Source of the DNA: Bacteroidota bacterium | Lineage (GTDB): Bacteria; Bacteroidota; Bacteroidia; Bacteroidales; JAAUTT01 | DNA: 64,000 nucleotides | Direction of reading: 5' to 3' | Assembly (NCBI GenBank): GCA_030706405.1 | Contig: JAUZOO010000012.1 | Coordinates: 1 to 64,000 of the forward strand | Shown: one piece after another, positions 59,101-64,000 of the stretch | How the letters are laid out: each line of letters starts with the position of its first letter | Numbering within the stretch: position 1 is the first letter of the stretch | The notes under the pieces: generated by a model | The model's input: the letters and a program-made list of their open reading frames with translations, nothing else | What the model was told of the DNA's origin: nothing | The model's database searches: none | Program-made: the position numbers and the translations under genes

Positions 59101-62100
59101 TTAATCTCTGCCGGAGGAAGCTCTGGGATTTCATATGGTAATCTGGTTGTTAACGGGGCTAATGTCAAAACACTGAAGGGGAATATTTCAATTCAGAGTG
59201 GTCTTACGTTTAATAACTCTACGCTGGATGTCTCGGCCAATAACTATACAATAACCATTCTGGGCAGCTGGTACAATAATGTCAATGGAACATTCGTCTG
59301 CCGAAAAGGAAACGTACTATTCTCAGGTTCAGCAACCGGACAATACATTTATTCAACCTTGGCCGGTGGTAACGATTTCTGGAATTTATCTGTAGATAAA
59401 ACTTCCGGCTCTGTAATCTTAGGAAACAATATCCTTTACCGGGTTATCAATAACCTCACTGTGACCAACGGCATATTTCATGCAAATAACCAAACAGTGA
59501 ATATCGAAGGTGATATGCTGGCAAGCGGAGGCGGAACATTTGCCCGAAGTGGAACCTACTGCTTGAAAAAAACATCAGGAACGGCAAATATCCAAACCAA
59601 TAATTCGCAATTATACAACCTGACCATTAATGGAGGTGCGACCTTCATGCCACTCGACAATCTCCGTGCCGACGGTAACTTTAACCTTATAGCCGGAACG
59701 TTCGACGGAAATGGTAAACGAGTAGCACTTGGATCTTCAAGCAATACCCTGAATATCTCCGGATACTACCGTACCGGTGCCGGCGGAAGGCTCGAAATAG
59801 GCGCTAGTTCAACGCTCACAGTCAATCCTTCGGGAACCATTGAAATTGTAGGGACTTCGGCCAATACAGCGGAAGTAACACGTAACCTTAATGGAGGTGC
59901 CGGATATTATAGTTTTTCGGTAGCCGGAAAGATCCTGGCAAAATACGCACTATTTGAGTGGATGGCATCGCAAACCAATGGACTCTTGGTTACCGGAACC
60001 ATTGATCCTGGCAACAATTTTAGCTATTGTACCTTCACCAATTGCCCGAACAACGGGGCAATGCTTTCTATCGAAAATACACAGAATGACCTTAACGGGG
60101 CAAACCGCATTGTAAATGCATCGTTCCCGGTAAATCCCGGGGGGAATTCGTCCAACGTCCGGAAAATTTCGCAAACCACAGGAAGTATTGAGTTTTATAA
60201 TGCTTCCGGGGTATTTGCCGGAGAATCTTTTGATGATGATCCTTCCAACCTGATAAACTGGACATATCCAGTAACGCTCACATGGAACGGCTCGCAAAGC
60301 ACCGACTGGTTTAACCCCTTAAACTGGACAACCAACCAGGTTCCGGCTGCCGATAATAACGTCATTATTGCACCTGCTGTAAATCAACCCATAATTAACA
60401 AAGCGGGAGCTGTGGCTGGAAATGTTCTGATAAGCCCATCGGCGTCGATTACTGTCGATTACACTACGGGGACAGGTTTGGATATTAGCGGAGACCTTAC
60501 CATTAACGGTTCTTTTAAACTGAATACAGGAAACCTGGTAACCGTAGAAGGCAACTGGACCAAAGGAAACGCAGGAAGTACCGTACTTAACGGCGACGTA
60601 ACCTTAGATGGTTCGCAATCGGCTACAATCAACAATGGGAATTATCCATTTTACAATCTGAACATCAGCGGAACTGCAAGCTATACCCTTGCATCTGGCT
60701 CAGTTCTTAAAAATAACATTACCATCAATGCAGGTTCTACGCTTAACCTTGATGCAGGTTCGTTGATTACCTTAGGTGGCAACTGGATTAACAACGGAAC
60801 CTGCAACGCCCAAACAAGTACTATTCTGTTTAATGCCTCTTCAGGCAACAAGATTATTAATCCCGGGAATTCCAATTTTTACAACATTACAATAAACGGA
60901 GCAGGAGCCAACTATGCGATGGGCAGTAATTTAACTGAAATTGGAAACCTTAACCTCATGGCGGGAAGCTTTAACCTGAACGGGTTTACCTTAAATGCTG
61001 GCGATGGCTCAGGCGTGGATAATATCTTCATTAACGGAATATTAACCGTTAATTCCGACGCAAAAATTAAAATGGGAGCGTCTTCTTTTCTTCAGGTAAA
61101 TAACGGTGGTATATTAAACCTTATCGGCACAGACGGACATCCGGCAGCTATAACAAACCAGGGAACAGGCACTTATTCATTCGACATAAACAGCGGCGGA
61201 ACCCTTGCTGCACAATATTACACCGTGGATTATACTAACGGAAACGGATTGTATTTCCATTCCGGAGCCAACCTCGATGTAACCAATAACCTCTCAAACG
61301 GAACATTCTCCAACGGAACAGGAACATACCTTAAATTCGAAAACGATTTCGGAGGTAGTTCCCCTACCATTGCAAACGTAAAATTCAATATTGGTCCAAT
61401 ATACAATGTGACCCGAACTGTAGGGACTGATTATATTCTTTTTAAAGATGCCTCGGGGTACCGGGGATTCTATCTCTATGAAAATGATTTGAACGGAATT
61501 GTAGATGCTGATGCCGGGCTTTTGCACTGGACGTATCCCAACACCCGTTTCTGGATCGGAACCGCTGATAATAACTGGCATAACGCCAACAACTGGCAAC
61601 CGAAAATTGTACCGGATAACTCTATGATTGCGGTAATCCCTAACGGAGTTCCGTATTACCCGATTATTTCAAACGGCACCGCTTCCGTAAAAAGTATCAA
61701 TCTCTTTGCCGGAGACTCGTTACGGATTGAAAAAGACCTTACCATCGCCGACGAACTTATTAACCAGGGAAAAATAGTTGGTGCCGGCTCGCCGCTTATA
61801 ACTGTTGGTGGAGACTGGACCGGTCCAACCGGTTATTTCCGCCCGGGACAAACGAAAGTTTTGTTCAATAAAACTTCAGGAATAGGAAATGTGAACTTTG
61901 GAAACGGGGCTTTCTATAACTTAGAAATTAACGCCGGAGCTTCATATCAACTGCTGGCTTCGGATACTGTTTTGAACGACCTGACCCTTACCGCCGGAAG
62001 CTTCGACTGTTCGGCTGCTGACCTTACCGTGGGAGGGAACTGGTCTGGGACGGGAGCTTTCTTACCCGGACAGCATACGGTAGTCTTCAATGCGGCTTCG

Positions 62101-63648
62101 GGAAACCACACCATTGATGCAGGCCCTAACAGCTTTTATAATCTTTCCGTTAATAGTGGCAATGGATCGGGAACGGGAACCATCGCACTGCTAAGTCCGC
62201 TTGCCATAACTAACAATTTCATCCTTCTGAAAGGAACATTGGATCTCTCTCCCGATGGAGGTACTACCTCTAATAATCTCACAATAAACAAGCGGTTAAC
62301 CATCAAGGGCGGTACTTTAAAAGGAAACAATGCCGATATTTCTGTAGGCGAAAACTGGATTGTTATTGCTCCTGGTACGTTTGCCTGCGGAACCAGCCGC
62401 GTAACCCTGACTTCGCCCGACAACAACATTATTCCGGGAACAAGTCCGTTCTACGATTTAATCATTAATCCCGGGGCTAATTATCGTATTTCCAACCATG
62501 TAAATATCAATCATAACCTGAATATTAACGGAACGCTCGATGCTTCTTCGATACCATCGTACAACATTTACCTCGCCGGAGACTGGTATACTGACGATGC
62601 AGGAGTTTTTGCTCCACAAACAGGTGCGGTTATATTCAATGGCGCAACCCAGAATATTAATAAAACCGCCAACATCCCATTTTTCCATGTAACAACGAAC
62701 AACACACAGTTAACTCTGAATTGCAATGTTGCGGTTTCCGATACATTGGACATGGTTTCAGGAATTATAGCAACCGGCAACCATCAGCTCACCTTGGGTA
62801 ATTCGTCCAATTTGAGCCATTTAAACTATAGCTCCGGCCGCATCACCGGAAAATTTGAACGATGGGTCAATGCTCCGGGAGACTTTCTGTTTCCGGTAGG
62901 TTTCGATTTAATGAACGAACCAATAACCATGAAGACCAATAGTATCGGGCACGTAGGTTCGGTTATTGCCGAATTCAAAAACGTTACCCCAGCCATTCCT
63001 TCACCAAACGGCCTACCGCTTACCGAAGGAGGGTTCGACATAACCACTCCCTTTAGTGACGGATATTGGTTGTTATCTGCGGCCAACAATTTTGCATCAT
63101 CCGATTATAACATTACCTTAACCGCCAACGGATTCAGCAGTTACACAGTTGACAGGGATACCCGCATCATAAAACGTAACCTCACCACAAGCAATAACTC
63201 ATGGACATTGGATGGAACCCATCAGGATGGGGACGTCCCGATATGTTACCGTAATAACATTTTAAACAGCATTGTTCCCGAAGGAACTGTTTTTGCCCTT
63301 GCAATTACCGATTGCAATGGCGGACAGATAGCCAGCGACCAATATATCTGCATAGGTAGTGACGTCCCAGCCTTTACTAGTACTGTCAATGCGCAGGGTG
63401 GTGACAATTATACATATACATGGCAATATACAACCGATACGTCTCCTGTTCCGGGAGCCGGCACGTGGACTGATATTCTCAACTCTAATACTGCCGGCTT
63501 CGACTTTGGAACACTCTCTGAAACCAGGTCGTTTGTCCGTAAGGTTTCGGGTACAGGATGCAAAACCAACCGGTATTCGAATATAATTAAAGTTACCGTT
63601 TACCCGATACCGATAACCAACAGCATTCAACATATCAAGAATAACTAA
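50185..63648 (+). CDS. giant exported modular repeat protein (4487 residues)
   Basis: A single uninterrupted frame encoding a cell-surface or secreted protein. A signal peptide (about 1-23) starts 'MNRVYFFILSVLLLF'. The body is made of about 25 units of roughly 65-90 residues rich in Asn, Thr, Gly and Ser. A unit runs roughly as 'VTFNG..Q.I', then 'FYNLTIN', 'TLN', 'GNLTIN.G', 'L...' and 'V.GNW.NNGTF'. This pattern suggests a very long right-handed beta-helix. Five larger modules begin with a W-x-G...DW...NW...VP header (about residues 49, 1406, 2580, 3364, 3787). A conserved end block precedes each header from the second on ('NNFSNGIFAGG' type, then a 'NDPGNLIDW' type). Residues about 4219-4375 form a domain with 'GRITGKFERW' and 'DFLFPVGFDL', and 4376-4479 an Ig-like domain. 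It stops at residue 4487 without a T9SS sorting domain. No known enzyme motif is seen. Adhesion or an extended surface filament is a guess. Confidence 0.85.
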   Translation: MNRVYFFILSVLLLFCSRTSFSVKFTGSISNNAHKLAAIHFAKRSSGTFYSKGSGNFSDLTNWTSNSNGTGTNPASISDGLGSFVVQTGHTVTVDCDVNIQNISISGALEIGNNATSRTLTLSSIDVATGGSVYPVTAGTTPHQLKISGSISNLGSFNLYDIGGKIVNTEFSGGTISISGNTPVFNDVTFKTGTTTANTAFDIRGNISIENGATFADGGNNHTVKGNWSEAGTGARTGNGSITFNGTVSIISTSSGASNPIVFNNVTFNGGGTYTILENTTVNGAFTVTSNSNVVVGNNTNTLLGDFTVNAGSSYTQNANTILFNGSAAQNITASGATALYNVTFSSGGANTKNCAGIFTVNNLATISSGATVSGNANFNIINGLQINGTCNWSGIITMAGGTLSGTSPVTLGTATLNIAGNVWMGAITFNVYNNVNIQSGYLVLPTGAKLTGQPGNTLSVADNTTLYIRDANNFPTGFGTYSLSFNSWVRYDWNINQTIRGGITYGNLLIDDNSSISTWTKTADAPIALTNSLYLYGATNLDLKSQPLTLGGSIYNGTNSSIINSGTSSTVTLKGSDLTRYIQPAGTGFYNFGNLIIELDNATTTRYTYIQSNLTISGNVTISDPSGSSLALHIVDMGTYGNINASAGTFLLGPYCQLNTSVYDFGSVFLDKFSSRITDVNSTVWYALNGDQQIAAGPYGNIWFNGGNKTAKGALDINGNIAINGSAPIFFDNSFTHTVAGNWALGSANYTQASATGTIVIDGVNQTINTCNFNNLTINNTGIASFNGNLNLYGNLLVNGTAKLDANVYSLNIDGNFINNGLFTQSTGTTTFDGTGKQQLSTTLSSNFFNLVINKPNVTADAQTVLANTNIAVTNNTTITYNAGILDLNSYKASFGGNLDVYYNALGTNLISGNSDIFFNGDVAQAIYTQNSVPLTFKSTTFSGAGTKTFAYRTTTPPVPTPLRMVDINGDVNINGCTVNGGALDFQVSGDWKNNGTFTHNTSDTVFFDGNNQNISSSGFACVVFSNTGNKTLTGNISLTNHLIIRNTATLEPNFNTISLAGNWINTDAGAKFNGTSGTVVFKGNSSVIKSGTSTGPVAGKNFYNVVVNKSAGQYLTLNGDFEIKTDFSLDAGYFQTLTYNMWVGGNMLNNGGIFQHNYINSVLTLNNPLGGNKIFNPGTTLTNFWGITINAPGTTYSVANDFNIQSNGAVGAADLILNAGTLKLNGHTLKVLSPNQKIQINGTGSLDVDAGATLSFASSGQSIINNGILRVVGTSAGIATVNNTGSSIYTITQNFGGTFHAQYYKFDNLGGITINSGGNIDATNNFSNGIFAGGSGTAYLTLNNNFTPFTASNVVFNNGPTKNVSRPISATGKITFQDYSGTLSGTTYENDPGNLIDWTTTTTGLHWTGAAGTPDWHTGGNWSSGNIPTSADIVYLDHSSVGAVYNVDISTNDATAKQIILDAGSGNAITLNLKNNKNLIVSGNVTIGASTTLNASGTTGNISVAGNWSNMGTFTPGTSSTVTFNGLADNYTITSGGTGVGKTFYNLTINATGSTYALTQALKVNNSLTVSAGTFNLSSPSNNLNVGGNWLVYPSAIFNPNTATVTFDGVNQSISGGPFYNFTTAGSGTKTLTQNTDINGKLTIGNTTILDAQDKDLYVAGYLTNNGGSLSQTSSGTIYFDGTSNQEIDYSSTVATTFNHVVLLNSGYKYFNKDNQINGDFTINNGSGVVDFRTAQITGNAAHSLTAGVSTYIQIRGSNNFPAGFGTYNLAQSGFVEYVADIDQTIRQTTDWSYGNLRVTDLTAGSASSTKNILSGNLVITGSLYISDIRTNLDMAANSANMTLTGGIYYIATNGVAFTGGLQINWGTGTSTLNWVGQSGWSLDKNITTFNNVNFAGAGNIYLNNNLNFNGNLTVKNGVNLLMYEPTVNDRIFHTIAGIAPKTFTLENGASLYCPVPATTSSAMPLGFTSYALGANSSVFLNSHDAQTLYTGNNIIYGNLRFLHAKSIASDGIAPLNIDGYFNADSTSFNDGGKDISVAGAYAYISYYTPSSSSVKFTLDGNINQTLYDSYTNTDDLYLDLGTVEFSGSGIKTLGDGNDIVNINGNLKINSGVTLSSSRPITFSGQQWNTLGIVTHTSTITFDSPVDQTIDPGPANAANYLTNLIFSNSNKKIFVNNGADINGNITLTNGSVDLGSGLTHKLYGSIYYTAGTLSSANTNMVLDGYNQDILSPTIVSIVPPTFTVNNLTMATGGTKRMFSNWNINGDLNISNGCYLNTSNNASTPVYSNIFIKGNWNNNGYFTCNTSTVTFNGSAPQINISSNNSNFYYVVFDPTATSEYKLLSPITRFSYKMDLKAKATLNLNSQSLILGSNIAPIPSTDPPTTTQKIFNVSGTLKINERSFLRFNNQGTQCILDILSGGKLSVVGTDNINVATISHEVPSYNNFEAKILVESGGNIEAKYYLIEYLCDGGLYVMPGAHIDAVNNFSYGRWANARNASGINYLNIEADYTGTISNINFDFPGTPTVGNQFNVRRNIGTGAITFKTVSGNLNTYNFEDDFGTTAPSPTAGLLLWDVAPLTNWTGAVNTDWNVAGNWDNGVPDATKDAIISDRPNDPHITNADAVCNNLTLTTGLLYLENGKKLETKGDVIVGTGTNTAVLSVETSSSDITVGGTWTNGTNGIFMNGNGTVRFISGAGISTITPRNYNFYNVVIDNPATTFYLSGSPITFKGSVTVKNGILTPATASYVYNVEKDFVVESGTFNHTGGGYATGTVVFNGLSTQNISNATFYNMIIAGSGTKITHGTVTVANTTLVSSTLKAEIASSIDFNGDVTIAASGTFDDGDQTHYFTGTNWTGTGGYSGAGTVIFDRIGGQNIYASKFNNLDLNSPAAGATITLLGDVAINGNIYVRNSISNLYINTNLISNTPKTGTFQVDGASNIYITGYDNFPVNFLTYSLSPLSYTRYQGASPQLISAGGSSGISYGNLVVNGANVKTLKGNISIQSGLTFNNSTLDVSANNYTITILGSWYNNVNGTFVCRKGNVLFSGSATGQYIYSTLAGGNDFWNLSVDKTSGSVILGNNILYRVINNLTVTNGIFHANNQTVNIEGDMLASGGGTFARSGTYCLKKTSGTANIQTNNSQLYNLTINGGATFMPLDNLRADGNFNLIAGTFDGNGKRVALGSSSNTLNISGYYRTGAGGRLEIGASSTLTVNPSGTIEIVGTSANTAEVTRNLNGGAGYYSFSVAGKILAKYALFEWMASQTNGLLVTGTIDPGNNFSYCTFTNCPNNGAMLSIENTQNDLNGANRIVNASFPVNPGGNSSNVRKISQTTGSIEFYNASGVFAGESFDDDPSNLINWTYPVTLTWNGSQSTDWFNPLNWTTNQVPAADNNVIIAPAVNQPIINKAGAVAGNVLISPSASITVDYTTGTGLDISGDLTINGSFKLNTGNLVTVEGNWTKGNAGSTVLNGDVTLDGSQSATINNGNYPFYNLNISGTASYTLASGSVLKNNITINAGSTLNLDAGSLITLGGNWINNGTCNAQTSTILFNASSGNKIINPGNSNFYNITINGAGANYAMGSNLTEIGNLNLMAGSFNLNGFTLNAGDGSGVDNIFINGILTVNSDAKIKMGASSFLQVNNGGILNLIGTDGHPAAITNQGTGTYSFDINSGGTLAAQYYTVDYTNGNGLYFHSGANLDVTNNLSNGTFSNGTGTYLKFENDFGGSSPTIANVKFNIGPIYNVTRTVGTDYILFKDASGYRGFYLYENDLNGIVDADAGLLHWTYPNTRFWIGTADNNWHNANNWQPKIVPDNSMIAVIPNGVPYYPIISNGTASVKSINLFAGDSLRIEKDLTIADELINQGKIVGAGSPLITVGGDWTGPTGYFRPGQTKVLFNKTSGIGNVNFGNGAFYNLEINAGASYQLLASDTVLNDLTLTAGSFDCSAADLTVGGNWSGTGAFLPGQHTVVFNAASGNHTIDAGPNSFYNLSVNSGNGSGTGTIALLSPLAITNNFILLKGTLDLSPDGGTTSNNLTINKRLTIKGGTLKGNNADISVGENWIVIAPGTFACGTSRVTLTSPDNNIIPGTSPFYDLIINPGANYRISNHVNINHNLNINGTLDASSIPSYNIYLAGDWYTDDAGVFAPQTGAVIFNGATQNINKTANIPFFHVTTNNTQLTLNCNVAVSDTLDMVSGIIATGNHQLTLGNSSNLSHLNYSSGRITGKFERWVNAPGDFLFPVGFDLMNEPITMKTNSIGHVGSVIAEFKNVTPAIPSPNGLPLTEGGFDITTPFSDGYWLLSAANNFASSDYNITLTANGFSSYTVDRDTRIIKRNLTTSNNSWTLDGTHQDGDVPICYRNNILNSIVPEGTVFALAITDCNGGQIASDQYICIGSDVPAFTSTVNAQGGDNYTYTWQYTTDTSPVPGAGTWTDILNSNTAGFDFGTLSETRSFVRKVSGTGCKTNRYSNIIKVTVYPIPITNSIQHIKNN
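54403..61600 (+). repeat. large-scale protein modules inside the giant gene
   Basis: Module headers recur at nucleotides near 54403 ('LHWTGAAGTPDWHTGGNW'), 57924 ('TNWTGAVNTDWNVAGNW'), 60276 ('LTWNGSQSTDWFNPLNW') and 61545 ('RFWIGTADNNWHNANNW'). The spacing is uneven: about 1170, 780 and 420 codons. The module-end block before each header also recurs. The copies are clearly related as protein but are not near-identical DNA, so the duplications are old. Confidence 0.8.
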
Positions 63649-63697
63649 AAGCAAAAGCCCCGGATATTAACAATGTTAACTCCGGGGCTTTTGCTTT
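63648..63697. terminator. bidirectional terminator between the giant gene and pyrE
   Basis: A 16-bp perfect stem AAAGCAAAAGCCCCGG/CCGGGGCTTTTGCTTT (63648-63663 with 63682-63697), longer than any other hairpin here. The first stem base is the last base of the giant gene's stop codon. It can end transcription from both sides. Confidence 0.9.
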
Positions 63698-63713
63698 ATT
63701 GGTCGGGCAAATC

Positions 63714-64000
63714 TTACTCCTGCATCCAGGTATTGGGACTTTGCCTCCATTGTTTTAGAATATCAAGCTGGTCAGCTTTAATATAACCGCTTTCAAGTGC
63801 AAGGTCGAGTAATTCCATATAATTGGTAAGCGTAGTTAACTGACAATTAGCGCTTTTAAAATTATCTTCGGCAATAACAAAACCATAGGTAAAAATAGCC
63901 ACCATACCTAAAACTTCAGCGCCTGCTTTACGCAAAGCCTCAACAGCCTGAAGGCTGCTCCCTCCGGTAGAAATAAGATCTTCAATAACTACCACCTTTT
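63714..64000 (-). CDS. pyrE: orotate phosphoribosyltransferase, C-terminal part (cut by the window edge)
   Basis: The last ~95 residues of PyrE, which joins orotate to PRPP in pyrimidine synthesis. The frame is open to the right edge, so the N-terminal half lies outside the window. The PRPP-binding signature 'VVVIEDLISTGGSSLQAVEA' sits at its start, and 'VLGMVAIFTYGFVIAEDNF' follows. It is on the same strand as the SRPBCC gene but separated from it by the giant gene and the terminator at 63648-63697. Confidence 0.95.
   Translation of the reverse strand, partial: KVVVIEDLISTGGSSLQAVEALRKAGAEVLGMVAIFTYGFVIAEDNFKSANCQLTTLTNYMELLDLALESGYIKADQLDILKQWRQSPNTWMQE

Overview
The window looks like a chromosome segment from an anaerobic or microaerobic member of the Bacteroidota, most likely of the Bacteroidales type. 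The signs are: the fused str-S10-spc-alpha ribosomal gene order (rpsL-rpsG-fusA-rpsJ-rplC...) without tuf or adk; promoter -7 boxes of the form TAnnTTTG and almost no Shine-Dalgarno sequences; two proteins ending in type B (gliding-motility-type) sorting domains of the type IX secretion system; and a flavodiiron oxygen/NO reductase. Family or genus cannot be fixed from this sequence.

Layout. 1-592 is AT-rich and carries promoter-like boxes on the minus strand that point out of the window. 593-2104 (+) is an ECF sigma factor, a one-membrane-segment protein that may be its anti-sigma partner, and an exported Spy/CpxP-like protein. 2155-3435 (-) is enolase. 3521-21283 (-) is one compact cluster of 33 genes for ribosomal proteins, EF-G, SecY, methionine aminopeptidase, IF-1 and RNA polymerase alpha. 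Three of these are short or start-shifted genes that are easy to miss: rpmJ, rpmD and rpsQ. Divergent from it is a second EF-G-like gene with a degenerate GTPase domain (21728-23884).

24105-40758 is mixed: a 57-residue orphan, a type B-sorted secreted protein, a hotdog thioesterase, a family 51 arabinofuranosidase homologue that seems to lack its catalytic nucleophile, then an operon of parA, parB, a DUF5683-like membrane protein and a LysM lytic transglycosylase (33413-28916, -). There follow a glutaminyl cyclase lipoprotein, phosphatidylserine synthase, a PKD/type B-sorted protein, an AI-2E family transporter, a lipoprotein plus Gate-domain membrane protein pair, and thyA-folA.

40769-49438 holds a Kup potassium transporter, the flavodiiron protein, a tiny cysteine-rich exported protein, psd-cdsA-ftsH-rsfS (-) and birA (+). 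With pssA, psd and cdsA the window carries the whole route from phosphatidate to phosphatidylethanolamine. 49533-49943 (-) is an SRPBCC protein and 63714-64000 (-) is the 3' part of pyrE. Between them, on the opposite strand, lies a single 13.5-kb gene for a 4487-residue exported repeat protein (50185-63648). It is built of about 25 beta-strand-rich units in five larger modules, and it ends without a recognisable secretion-sorting domain.

No tRNA, rRNA, CRISPR array, insertion sequence or phage gene was recognised. The most unusual items are the giant repeat protein with its missing sorting domain, the GH51 homologue with a substituted nucleophile, and the EF-G paralogue without the catalytic histidine.
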